From contig NZ_JAOQNG010000010.1 of assembly GCF_025961225.1 (NCBI RefSeq), positions 858,501 to 922,500 on the forward strand: a stretch of 64,000 bases of DNA, given 5' to 3'. The DNA comes from Azospirillum canadense. GTDB taxonomy: Bacteria; Pseudomonadota; Alphaproteobacteria; Azospirillales; Azospirillaceae. Position numbers and translations under genes: made by a program. Positions 9,368 through 17,519 of the stretch are shown piece after piece (position 1 is the first letter of the stretch; every line of letters begins with the position of its first letter). The notes below the pieces were generated by a model, which did no database searches, was not told where the DNA came from, and worked only from the letters and a program-made list of their open reading frames with translations.

Positions 9368-11650
9368 CTACTGTGCCGTCCGGCGGACGCGCAGCGTCAG
9401 CGGACGGATCGCGGCGGCATCGACAGCGACGCTCAGACGCCGGTCGGCCCCGACGTCGGCCTCGCTCTCCCACAGGATGGCGCCGCCGCGCTCAGCGGTC
9501 ACGGCGTAGCGACCGGGCTCCGGCACGTGCCAGACCATCTCGCCCTTGCCGTAGCCCTGCGCACCAACGCGGAAGCCGCCGCCATCCACGACCAGTCCGT
9601 TGAACGCCCAGCGCCCCTGCACGAGGTAGGGCCGCGCCACCGGCGGGTCCTGGTCGGCGCGCGCGGCCTCGCCCAAGGCAACCACCGGCTCCGCAACGGC
9701 GGGGTCGAGCGCCACGTAGAGGCTGCCCTGGTGATGCCGCTGGCCGATCACCCCCGTGGACCGATTGAGGTCCACCGCGGTGAAGCTGGCGCGATCGAAG
9801 CGCAGCGTGTTGAGGTCGCCGCGGTCCTTGACGCGCCACCGCCGCTCCCCGTCCGGGATGAGGCGCGTTGCGTAGAATCCGTCGGCGATGGCGGCGTAGG
9901 TGGAGGCCATCACCGGCGCAATCTCCGCCTCCCGCGCGGCGGCCAAGTTCCGGCGCAGCGCCTGGACACTGGCGGTCTTCTGGCCGGAATACATGTGGTA
10001 ATAAATGTTGAACGGCTTCAGCCGCAGCGGGCTGTCGGTGTTGCGCACCGTGTTGATCAGGTTCTGGAACCCGAAGAAGCGGTTGGTCCAGAGGTCGGTG
10101 TAGGTGTTCTCGTTGCTGTTCCCGGAATAGATCTGCCGCTCCGCTCCCACGGGAAGGCCGATGGGCGGCACCGCGGTGATGGACGGGAACTCGGCGTCGA
10201 GGCGGGCGTCGCCGCCGTTCATGTTGCGGGCGCCTGCCTTGCGCGTGGCCGCTACCGCCGCGGCGAAGGGCGAGGTGTCGCCGGGCCACTGCACCAGCAC
10301 GGCCTTCTTCCCCTCCGGCGCCATGCGCGTGAAGTAGGCGAGCGCGCCGCCGATCTCCTGGTCCAGGTCGAAGGGCCGTTCCAGATAGGCGCGCGGAATC
10401 GAATAGCGCCCGATGTCCGACACCTCGCCGACCGCCTCGTGGCCGGGGGTGGCGGCCCTGTTGCGTCCCAGAATTTCGTCCAGCAGGCCGCGCCGCGGGG
10501 CGTCTTCGGCGCGCTCGTTGAACACGGCCTCCTTCTGCGGCGTGTAGTCGGCGAAGAAGGACCAGCGGAAGGGATGCGTCCAGGTGTGGCTGGCGGGCTC
10601 CACCTGCGGCAGCGCGAACAGGCGCGACGCCGCTCCCCGCGTCTCCGCGGTGCCCTTCCAGTCCGCGTCCACGTCGCCGACGATGGGGGCGACGGTGACC
10701 GGCAGGTCCGGGAACGCCTCGATCGCCTCGCGCCGGACCACGTCGGCGGCGATGACCCCACCTTTATTGTTTGGATCCTTGTTGTAGGGCTCCACCTCCG
10801 TCACGTTGCGCCAGCCGTCCCCGTCGATGTGGCTGAAATAGATGCGGCGCCCGGACAGGGTGGTGACGTCCGGCTTCGGCAGGTCGTCGGTGGCGAAAAC
10901 CGTGCGGAAGAAGGCGAAGGGGTCGAGGATCCAGAGGCTGCGGTTCAGTTCCGGATCGTAGTGCCGGACATAGCCGGTGTAGGCGAAGCCGCCGGTCGGC
11001 CCGGTGACGACGAGGTGCGTGTCCGTCGCCTCCTCCCCGTTGCGGCGGATCACCAGATGCGACTGGAACCGACCGTCGATCTTGCGGTAGAGCGCGAAGC
11101 CGGGAAGCACGCCGATGAGCGGCCGTTCGTAGCCGACCAAGGCGTCGCTGACCACCGGCCGGGCGCGGTAGGTCAGGTCCACGTAGCCGTCGTCGTCGCG
11201 CAGGCCGAAGCGCGCGAAGAAGCGGTTGGACAGGGCGAGCGGGATCGTCTGCCCGTTCGACCGGCCGCGCACCCCTGCTTGGCCGAGCACCGCGAAGCGC
11301 AGGCCGCGGTCCATGGCGGCCGATGCCCAGGCGATGTAGTCCTGCGGGTCGGCGAAGGGCTCGTTGGTGAACCAGGTGACGACGCCGCGCAGGTCCGGGT
11401 AACGCGACAGGTCCGGCAGCCCGTCCGCCACGTTCCAATAGGCAACGGTCAGGCCCAGGTGGTTCAGCGGCATCTCCGCCATGGTGTGGATGCGGGTGCG
11501 GCGGACGATGTTTTCCTCCCGCAGGTCCACGAGCGCGAGGATGGTGCGCGGAACCGCGCGCCCCCCCGCCGCCCGCGCTGCGCCGGGAAGGAGCGCTGCA
11601 GCGAGGATCAGCAGGACGGCCAGGCGACGGAGGACGCTCCCCAGGGTCAC
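9368..11650 (-). CDS. pelA: PelA deacetylase part, secreted polysaccharide N-deacetylase (split PelA)
   Basis: 760 residues from the GTG at 11650, which overlaps the preceding stop by four bases (GTGA). A signal peptide (LRRLAVLLILAAALLPGAARA) ends near residue 27. The centre has the PelA CE-type deacetylase motifs H274-I-D276-G-D278-G-W and H355-T-W-T-H359-P, matching the catalytic Asp and the metal-binding Asp/His residues of Pseudomonas PelA. A further C-terminal region of about 300 residues is beta-rich and ends in a domain resembling a carbohydrate-binding module. It should partly deacetylate Pel in the periplasm, giving its positive charge. The hydrolase domain that normally precedes it is encoded by the upstream gene. 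Confidence 0.92.
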   Translation of the reverse strand: MTLGSVLRRLAVLLILAAALLPGAARAAGGRAVPRTILALVDLREENIVRRTRIHTMAEMPLNHLGLTVAYWNVADGLPDLSRYPDLRGVVTWFTNEPFADPQDYIAWASAAMDRGLRFAVLGQAGVRGRSNGQTIPLALSNRFFARFGLRDDDGYVDLTYRARPVVSDALVGYERPLIGVLPGFALYRKIDGRFQSHLVIRRNGEEATDTHLVVTGPTGGFAYTGYVRHYDPELNRSLWILDPFAFFRTVFATDDLPKPDVTTLSGRRIYFSHIDGDGWRNVTEVEPYNKDPNNKGGVIAADVVRREAIEAFPDLPVTVAPIVGDVDADWKGTAETRGAASRLFALPQVEPASHTWTHPFRWSFFADYTPQKEAVFNERAEDAPRRGLLDEILGRNRAATPGHEAVGEVSDIGRYSIPRAYLERPFDLDQEIGGALAYFTRMAPEGKKAVLVQWPGDTSPFAAAVAATRKAGARNMNGGDARLDAEFPSITAVPPIGLPVGAERQIYSGNSNENTYTDLWTNRFFGFQNLINTVRNTDSPLRLKPFNIYYHMYSGQKTASVQALRRNLAAAREAEIAPVMASTYAAIADGFYATRLIPDGERRWRVKDRGDLNTLRFDRASFTAVDLNRSTGVIGQRHHQGSLYVALDPAVAEPVVALGEAARADQDPPVARPYLVQGRWAFNGLVVDGGGFRVGAQGYGKGEMVWHVPEPGRYAVTAERGGAILWESEADVGADRRLSVAVDAAAIRPLTLRVRRTAQ

Positions 11651-12534
11651 AGAGGCTTCTCCACACCCCGGGTTCCGGCCATCGCGGGCTCCGGCACGAT
11701 GCGGTCGAGGTCGACCACGGACACGTAGGGCACGAAGCCGTTCGCGCGCTGGAGCGCGTAGATGCGGCGCAGTCCCTCCGCGTCGGCCGGGTCCCAATAA
11801 TCAAGGGAATAGAGGCCCAACGCGGCGTTCACCCGCCGCGCACCGGTCAGCGCCTCCACTTGGAAGCGGTAATCGTCGGCGGACTGGAGCCGCGGTGTCT
11901 TGGCCGCGAAATCCCACCCCGCGTAGACGCTTTCTCCCAGCGCGAAGTCGATCATCGGGGCGACGTCCGGCAGGATCTCGTAGGCACGGTTCTGCATGAT
12001 GCGGATGCCCGGCCAGTTGGCCCGGATGGCGCGGACCAGCCGGGCCGCCCCCTCCGTCATTCCGGCCCAGCGCTTGGCGTCGGTGCGCTCCAGGTGCGGC
12101 GGGTTGTCGAGCGTGTCGAGGAAGATCCCGTCGAACCCCTGGCGCAGGATGGCCGGGACCAGTTCCTCGACCACCAGCTTGACCCAGCGCTGGTCGCGAA
12201 CGTCGACGTAGAAGCTGCCGGCCCAGTTCGGATTTTCCTCCGACAGCAGGCCCCAATCCTTCACCGGGGCGAACCAGGGGCGGTGCTGCTCCACCTCACC
12301 CAGGCTGATGTAGCCGAGCAGAGTCTTGCCGCGGTCCTTCAGGACGCGCAACGGCGGGTGGTGCGCGCTGTCCAGCACGAGCAGCCGGTAGGGTTCGAAG
12401 GCCTTCACGGGCTCCTTGTCGGCGTAATACACCGCCCACGGGGCGGGCACAGACGCCGCTTGAGCCCCGCGAGCGAGCGTCAGCGCCGCCGCTCCGCCCA
12501 TTAGGGCACCCATGAAGGACCGGCGTCCGATCAC
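11647..12534 (-). CDS. pelA: PelA glycoside-hydrolase part as a stand-alone Tat-exported protein
   Basis: 295 residues matching the N-terminal hydrolase domain of PelA (TM1410-like (beta/alpha)8 fold). Visible motifs are GYISLGEVE (73-81), GFDGIFLDTLD (133-143) and FALGES with E201, which aligns by context with the catalytic Glu (E218) of Pseudomonas PelA. The N-terminus GRRSFMGALMGG is a twin-arginine signal, unlike the Sec-type signal of the next gene. The GTG at 12534 overlaps the upstream epimerase stop (GTGA); another GTG at 12543 would add three residues. This domain hydrolyses Pel and is known to trim or release polymer. The split from the deacetylase is discussed under findings. Confidence 0.88.
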   Translation of the reverse strand: MIGRRSFMGALMGGAAALTLARGAQAASVPAPWAVYYADKEPVKAFEPYRLLVLDSAHHPPLRVLKDRGKTLLGYISLGEVEQHRPWFAPVKDWGLLSEENPNWAGSFYVDVRDQRWVKLVVEELVPAILRQGFDGIFLDTLDNPPHLERTDAKRWAGMTEGAARLVRAIRANWPGIRIMQNRAYEILPDVAPMIDFALGESVYAGWDFAAKTPRLQSADDYRFQVEALTGARRVNAALGLYSLDYWDPADAEGLRRIYALQRANGFVPYVSVVDLDRIVPEPAMAGTRGVEKPL

Positions 12535-13457
12535 GCCAGCCACGCCAACGTGTCGCGCAAGCCCTCTTCCAGCGACGTCTCGCAGGCCATGCCGAAGGCA
12601 GCGACCAGCCGCGACGGATCGCCGATGGACACGCGGATGTCGCCGGGCCGCGCCGGGCCGGTGCGGCGGTCGAGCGGCTTGCCGGCAACCGCGGCCAGCA
12701 CCGCCGCCAGCCGATTCACCGAAGTCGACGTGCCGGTGCAGACGTTGTAGACCGGCGCCCCGGCTTGCGGCCGCTCCATGGCCGCGGTCAGGTAGCGCAC
12801 GAGGTCCTTCACATAGACGAAGTCGCGCACCTGCTCCCCGTCACCGTTGACGGTGATCGGCTCGCCGCGGGCGATGCGGCCGGCGAAGATGGAGATCACG
12901 CCGGAATAGGGCGACTTCGGGTCCTGCCGCGGCCCGAACACGTTGAAGAAGCGGAAGCCGGTGGTCGGCACCCCATGCACCCCGTCGGCCACGCGGGCGT
13001 GCAGCTCGCAGCCCAGCTTGTCGGCGCCGTAGGCGGACAGGGGGCGGGTCGCGGCGTCCTCCGTCAGCGGCATGTTCGGGTTGTCGCCGTAGACGGCGGC
13101 CGAGGAGGCGTAGACGACGGGAACGGGGCCGTCGCCCCTGGCGCGGCGGGCCGCGTCGAACACCGCGATGGTGCCGGACAGGTTGGCGTGGTGCGTCTCC
13201 AGCCACGCTTCCCGCGAACGGTCCACGGAGGCGACGGCGGCCAGGTGGAAGCAGCCGTCGACGCCGCTCATCGCCGCGTCGACCGCGGCCGGATCGGCGA
13301 CGTTGCCGACGGTGACCGGGACCGAGGCCGGCAGGTTTTCCCGCTTGCCGGTGGACAGGTCGTCGAGCACGCGGACGTCGTGCCCGGCGGCCAGCAGGCG
13401 TTCGATCAAGTGCGAGCCGATAAAGCCGCAGCCGCCGGTGACGAGATAGCGCGCCAT
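12531..13457 (-). CDS. PelX-like NAD-dependent UDP-sugar epimerase
   Basis: 308 residues, extended short-chain dehydrogenase fold. The Rossmann motif GGCGFIGSHL lies at residues 8-17, the catalytic Ser region is VVYASSAAVYG and the YxxxK pair is YGADK. It resembles UDP-glucose/UDP-GlcNAc 4-epimerases. As the first gene of the pel operon, overlapping the pelA hydrolase gene by four bases, its likely role is making UDP-GalNAc from UDP-GlcNAc for PelF, the role shown for PelX in Pseudomonas protegens. Substrate specificity cannot be read from sequence alone; a UDP-glucose 4-epimerase is the alternative. The ATG at 13457 has a weak AGAGGG upstream. Confidence 0.82.
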   Translation of the reverse strand: MARYLVTGGCGFIGSHLIERLLAAGHDVRVLDDLSTGKRENLPASVPVTVGNVADPAAVDAAMSGVDGCFHLAAVASVDRSREAWLETHHANLSGTIAVFDAARRARGDGPVPVVYASSAAVYGDNPNMPLTEDAATRPLSAYGADKLGCELHARVADGVHGVPTTGFRFFNVFGPRQDPKSPYSGVISIFAGRIARGEPITVNGDGEQVRDFVYVKDLVRYLTAAMERPQAGAPVYNVCTGTSTSVNRLAAVLAAVAGKPLDRRTGPARPGDIRVSIGDPSRLVAAFGMACETSLEEGLRDTLAWLA

Positions 13458-13559
13458 CGTTTCTGCCCTCTGTGATGAAGTGATTAACACATTCGGAGTA
13501 ACCCGGCCGAACGTTTACGCAATCGGCCGCGGTCCGGATCTCAAGGCACCAAAAAGGTC

Positions 13560-13964
13560 TCAGACGGCCGGAGCCGGAAGGGTCCGGTCCATGATGCCCA
13601 CGATCGTCGCCAGGAAGTCCTTCGGCTTGATCGGCTTCGACACGTGCGCGTCGAAGCCGGCGTCGGTGAGACGGCGCTTGTCGGCGGGCGTCGCAAGGTT
13701 CGTCACGGCGACCACCGGCGTGGCGGCCAGGGCGGCGTTGGCGCGGATCATCTTGATCAGTTCCACGCCCGAGACGTTCGGCATCACGATGTCCATGACG
13801 ACGAGGTCCGGAGTCACGTCGCGCATCAGGTCGATGACCAAGCGCGGATCCTCCGCCTCCACCACCGTGTAGCCGCCTTCCTCCAGGCAGCGGACGAACA
13901 GCTTGCGCATCAGCACATTGTCCTCGACCACCAGGATGGTCTGCGCCTTGTTCACCGAAGTCAT
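13560..13964 (-). CDS. Single-domain response regulator (CheY/DivK type)
   Basis: 134 residues, a receiver domain with no output domain. The acidic pair is E14-D15, the phosphoacceptor is D58 in LVVMDIVMP, the switch Thr is T88 and the conserved Lys is K110 in VSKPIKP. All key residues are intact, so it should be phosphorylated by a sensor kinase elsewhere. It lies 102 bases upstream of the pel operon on the same strand, so it may influence Pel production or be co-transcribed with it; neither can be decided here. No cognate kinase is adjacent. Confidence 0.88.
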   Translation of the reverse strand: MTSVNKAQTILVVEDNVLMRKLFVRCLEEGGYTVVEAEDPRLVIDLMRDVTPDLVVMDIVMPNVSGVELIKMIRANAALAATPVVAVTNLATPADKRRLTDAGFDAHVSKPIKPKDFLATIVGIMDRTLPAPAV

Positions 13965-14144
13965 GGCCGTGCTGTCCGCAAGTTGAAAATGGGCGTAGCC
14001 ACACGCGTGGGTTCGAGGGCTTCGACGCGAGACGCCGCGCAGGCGGCGGTCGCGCACCACCCGCACCGGCTGTGGTCAAGCTGAGATTTACCGAAAACCG
14101 GCTGCCCCCGCAACGCGGCCGTGCCCCGTGGTCGGCGCGAATAA

Positions 14145-14161
14145 AATAGAATTATTCTAAA
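14145..14161. promoter_or_regulatory. Irr-box-like (iron control element) palindrome
   Basis: In the 351-base gap 13965-14315 an AT-rich island contains TAGAATTATTCTA (14147-14159), a perfect 13-base palindrome. Extended to 17 bases it agrees with the alphaproteobacterial Irr box (TTTAGAA-N3-TTCTAAA) at all but the two leftmost positions. It lies 181 bases upstream of the minus-strand response regulator start at 13964 and just downstream of the stop of the other regulator. Nothing else gene-like is visible in the gap. Regulation by Irr is an inference from the motif. Confidence 0.4.
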
Positions 14162-14315
14162 TTTGCAAGCGGATTGAGCGCGCGGGCGGCCATTGCCTGC
14201 CCCCTGTGGCCGCTGTGCCGCAACGCTTCAAGACAGCTACCCCGTTCCGATGCCGGCCGGTGGTGACAAGGTCAGGTTGCTGGGTCAGGTTGTCGGGTTC
14301 AGGTTGCCGGAGCGG

Positions 14316-14708
14316 TTACTCGGCGTCATCCGCAGGATCGGCATGACCGGTGCATCTCCGCGCCATCTGGACGAGTTGCACGTCCTTGACGGGATGGTGG
14401 AGCACGCCTGCGGCGCAGAGCCGTTCCGCCATCTCCTCCTCCGTCCCCGCGTCGATGAGCACGCAGACGGGAATGTGCGCGAGGTCGGGGTCCTGAAGCA
14501 GCGCCGCCCGGAACTCCCACCCGTTCATGCCCGGGTCCTGAAGGTTCAGGCCGAGGAGGATGAGCGCCGGACACACCTCCTCGTTCAGCCGGGCGAGTGC
14601 CCCTTGGCCGCCCGCCACCTCCTCGACGTCGAACCCTGCCTTGCGCAGGACCCCCGCCATGTGCGCACGCAGGATCGCGTCGTGCTCGACCACCATGATT
14701 CTGCCCAT
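14316..14708 (-). CDS. Degenerate single-domain receiver (pseudo-response regulator)
   Basis: 130 residues with a receiver fold: MVVEHDAIL at the N-terminus, GWEFRAALLQDPDLAHIPVC in the middle. The position of the phosphoacceptor Asp is Gly (G53 in ALILLGLNLQ), readable as one GAC-to-GGC change, and the conserved Lys-Pro is His-Pro (H105-P106). It therefore should not be phosphorylated in the normal way and may act by binding partners in one fixed state. The ATG at 14708 has GGGAGG eight bases upstream. No output domain. Its partner is unknown. Confidence 0.82.
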   Translation of the reverse strand: MGRIMVVEHDAILRAHMAGVLRKAGFDVEEVAGGQGALARLNEEVCPALILLGLNLQDPGMNGWEFRAALLQDPDLAHIPVCVLIDAGTEEEMAERLCAAGVLHHPVKDVQLVQMARRCTGHADPADDAE

Positions 14709-14742
14709 GCCGGTCACCTCCCGCCCATCGGAATCCCTCGCG

Positions 14743-16569
14743 TCACCGCGGCGGCTGCTCGGCCACCGATTTGGCGTCGCCGAGCCACCACGCGTCGAAG
14801 GCCAGCGAGTAGGGCGGCAGCGTGGCCGGCCGCTTCAGGCGGTTCCAGTAGGCAACGCGATAGACGCCCGAATACCACTGCGGCACGACGTAGTGGCCCC
14901 ACAGCAGAACGCGGTCGAGCGCGGAAACCGCCGCCTTCAGGTCCTCCTCGCTGCCGGCGCTGACCACCTTGCCGATCAGGGCGTCCACCGCCGGATCGCG
15001 GATGCCGGCGACGTTCTGGCTACCCGGACGCTCCGCGGCGCTGGAGCCCCAGAATCCCGCCTGCTCGTTGCCCGGCGACAGGGACTGGCCCCAGACATGG
15101 ACAGTCATGTCGAAGTCGAAATCCCGGATGCGGTTCTCATACTGGGTCGTGTCAACCGTGCGCACGTTGGCCTGGATGCCGAGCCGTTTCAGGTTTTCCA
15201 CGAAGGGCAGCGTCACGCGCTCGAAGGTCGGGCTGTCCAGCAGGATCTCGAAGGACAGGGGCTGCCCGGTCGCGACCACGACGCGCCGGCCGTTGCGGAC
15301 GTCGGTCCCGGCCTCGTCGAGCAGGCGCTTGGCCTCCAGAAGGTTGCGGCGCAGCCCATTCTGGCCATCGGTCGACGGTGCCTTGTAGGGCTTCTGAAAG
15401 ACCTCGTCCGGGATCTTCCCGCGCCAGGGCTCCAGCAGGGCCAGTTCGCGTCCCTGGGGAACGCCCTGCGACTGCAGCGGCGAGTTCTCGAAATAACTCT
15501 CCGTCCGCTTGTAGGCGCCGTAGAACAGGGTCTGGTTCGTCCATTCGAAGTCGAAGGCCTGGGCGATGGCCCAGCGCACGCGGCGGTCGGCGAACATCGG
15601 GCGGCGCGTGTTGAAGACGAAGCCCTGCATGCCCGCCGGCACCTGGTTCGGGATCTCCTCCCGCACCACCTTGCCGGCCTGGGCGGCGTCGAAGTCGTAT
15701 CCGGTCGCCCAGGTCTTGGCGACGTTCTCCTGGCGGAAGTCGTACAGCCCGCCGCGAAAGGCCTGGAGCGCCACGCTGGCGTCGCGGAAATACTCGTAGG
15801 CCATCGTGTCGAAGTTGTTGCGGCCGACGTTCACGGCCAAGTCCTTGCCCCAATAGTCGGCCACGCGCTCGTAGCTGATGCTGCGGCCGGGATCGAAGGC
15901 GGCGATGCGGTAAGGCCCACTGCCGAGCGGCGGCTCCAGCGTCGTCGCCTGGAAGTCCTTGCCCTGCCAGTAATGCTTCGGCAAGACGGGAAGCTGCCCG
16001 ACGATCAGCGGAAGCTCGCGGTTGTCGCCCGGCTTGAAGGTGAAGCGCACCCGCCGGTCGCCGTCGGCCTCCACCTTGTCCACGGCGGCGTAGTAGCTGC
16101 GGTAGAAGGGATGGCTCTCGGTCAGGGTGTGGAAGGTGAAGACCACGTCCTCGGCGGTCACCGGCTTGCCGTCGTGCCAGCGGGCCTGCGGGCGCAGCGT
16201 GAAGGCGACCCAGGACCGGTCCTCCGGCACCTCGATGCTCTCGGCCAGTTGCCCGTATTCGGTGAACGGCTCGTCGGCGGAGTTGGCCATCAGCGTGTCG
16301 TAGATCATGGTGGCGCCGGCCGCCGGCACGCCCTTCAGGGTGAAGGGGTTCAGCGTGTCGAAGGACCCGATGGCCTGCAACGTGACCTTGCCGCCCTTCG
16401 GCGCTCCCGGGTTCACATAGTCGAAATTCTTGAAGTCCGCGCCGTATTTCGGCTCCCCGTAAAGCGCCATGCCATGGCGCGGATCGGCCGCGGCAGGGTG
16501 CGCCACCATCAGCGCAATCAGGGTGAAGGCCGCCATCGAAGCGGCCAGCGGACCGGCAATCGCACGCAT
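14743..16569 (-). CDS. Periplasmic oligopeptide-binding protein, YejA-like (SBP family 5)
   Basis: 608 residues. A Sec signal peptide (residues 1-28, ending AHPAAA) is followed by DPRHGMALYGEPKYG, the opening typical of YejA-type binding proteins. The family-5 body shows VTLQAIGSFDTLNPFTLKG and the ARWHDGKPVTAEDVVFTF motif near residue 140. It should capture peptides or peptide-like compounds for an ABC importer of the YejABEF type. No permease or ATPase gene is next to it, so it is either an orphan or the transporter lies elsewhere. The start at 16569 has a GAGGGA upstream. Confidence 0.88.
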   Translation of the reverse strand: MRAIAGPLAASMAAFTLIALMVAHPAAADPRHGMALYGEPKYGADFKNFDYVNPGAPKGGKVTLQAIGSFDTLNPFTLKGVPAAGATMIYDTLMANSADEPFTEYGQLAESIEVPEDRSWVAFTLRPQARWHDGKPVTAEDVVFTFHTLTESHPFYRSYYAAVDKVEADGDRRVRFTFKPGDNRELPLIVGQLPVLPKHYWQGKDFQATTLEPPLGSGPYRIAAFDPGRSISYERVADYWGKDLAVNVGRNNFDTMAYEYFRDASVALQAFRGGLYDFRQENVAKTWATGYDFDAAQAGKVVREEIPNQVPAGMQGFVFNTRRPMFADRRVRWAIAQAFDFEWTNQTLFYGAYKRTESYFENSPLQSQGVPQGRELALLEPWRGKIPDEVFQKPYKAPSTDGQNGLRRNLLEAKRLLDEAGTDVRNGRRVVVATGQPLSFEILLDSPTFERVTLPFVENLKRLGIQANVRTVDTTQYENRIRDFDFDMTVHVWGQSLSPGNEQAGFWGSSAAERPGSQNVAGIRDPAVDALIGKVVSAGSEEDLKAAVSALDRVLLWGHYVVPQWYSGVYRVAYWNRLKRPATLPPYSLAFDAWWLGDAKSVAEQPPR

Positions 16570-16650
16570 CTCCGTCTTCCCTCGCTTATCCCCCACCGTC
16601 GATAAATCAACAGATGGAGTGCTGGGGTCGGCACGGCGCCCTCTCCTTTC

Positions 16651-16675
16651 GGAACCTTCAGCCCGGCCGCCGGTT
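16651..16675 (+). promoter_or_regulatory. Putative EcfG (general stress sigma factor) promoter
   Basis: GGAAC (16651-16655) and GTT (16673-16675) are separated by 17 bases, fitting the alphaproteobacterial EcfG/RpoE2 pattern GGAAC-N18/19-TT. It lies 34 bases before the ATG of the EboA-like gene on the same strand. This also argues for the start at 16710 rather than the upstream in-frame codons. Confidence 0.55.
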
Positions 16676-16709
16676 GACGGGAACGCCCACCTGCGAAGGG
16701 TCCCCGGCC

Positions 16710-17405
16710 ATGGTCCAGCCCTATCATCCTGTCGACACGCAGCATGTCCTGTTCCTCCTGCGCCAATGGCTGAAGGCGGTGTCGCCGCCGGCCGGGGTCG
16801 ATTGGCTGGACGACGCCCGCGACACGGTGAACGAGGGCATCGACGACGATGTGTTCACCGCCGCCATCGTGGCGGTGCCGAAGCAGCTCGGTCACGCGCC
16901 CCTTCGCCTGACGCAGGAGGACCGGGCGGACGCAGCCAAGGCCCGGCCGGGCTGGCACCCGCAGCGCTGGACCGCCGACGTGGCCGCGCGCGCGGTCCTG
17001 CTGCTCAGCTACGACGACAGCGACGGCGAGGCCTACGCGGGGATGGTGACCGGGTTGCTGAAGCTCGGCCGTGGCGAAATCTCCGCGACCATGTTCCGGT
17101 GCCTGCCGCTGCTGCCCTACCCGGAGCGGCATCTGTCGTGGGCCACGGCCGCGACACGGTCGGACCACCGGGAGCTGTTCGAGGCCCTCGCGCTCGGCAA
17201 CCCCTACCCGGCGGAGCGCTTCGACGAGCCGTCCTGGAACAGCCTGATCATGAAGGCGGTGTTCCTGGGCGTGCCGCTCGCCGACGTTGACGGTCTGGAC
17301 CGCCGGGCGAACCCGATGCTGGCCCGCGAGCTTCGCGACTACGCGCAACAGCGCAAGGACTCAGGGCATCCGGTCGATCCAGGCATCTGGCAAGCCACGG
17401 GCTGA
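16710..17405 (+). CDS. EboA-like protein
   Basis: 231 residues, helical, no signal peptide or membrane segment. The C-terminal part (RRANPMLARELRDYAQQRKDSGHPVDPGIW) resembles the end of EboA-domain proteins, whose genes in other bacteria and algae sit in the ebo cluster linked to export of metabolites. Only the eboA-like gene is here; no eboB-F partners are adjacent, so it may act in another process. An EcfG-type promoter immediately upstream suggests stress induction. The EboA assignment is from remembered family features. Confidence 0.6.
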   Translation: MVQPYHPVDTQHVLFLLRQWLKAVSPPAGVDWLDDARDTVNEGIDDDVFTAAIVAVPKQLGHAPLRLTQEDRADAAKARPGWHPQRWTADVAARAVLLLSYDDSDGEAYAGMVTGLLKLGRGEISATMFRCLPLLPYPERHLSWATAATRSDHRELFEALALGNPYPAERFDEPSWNSLIMKAVFLGVPLADVDGLDRRANPMLARELRDYAQQRKDSGHPVDPGIWQATG

Positions 17406-17519
17406 CGGTCAGAGCGGCAGCCGTCCAAAGGATTACCCTGGCATCGCTCAGGCTTCACCGTCATGGTGCGGCCGACTCCACGCGCCCAGACGCGCGATGC
17501 CAGAAGGGAGAAAGAGACC

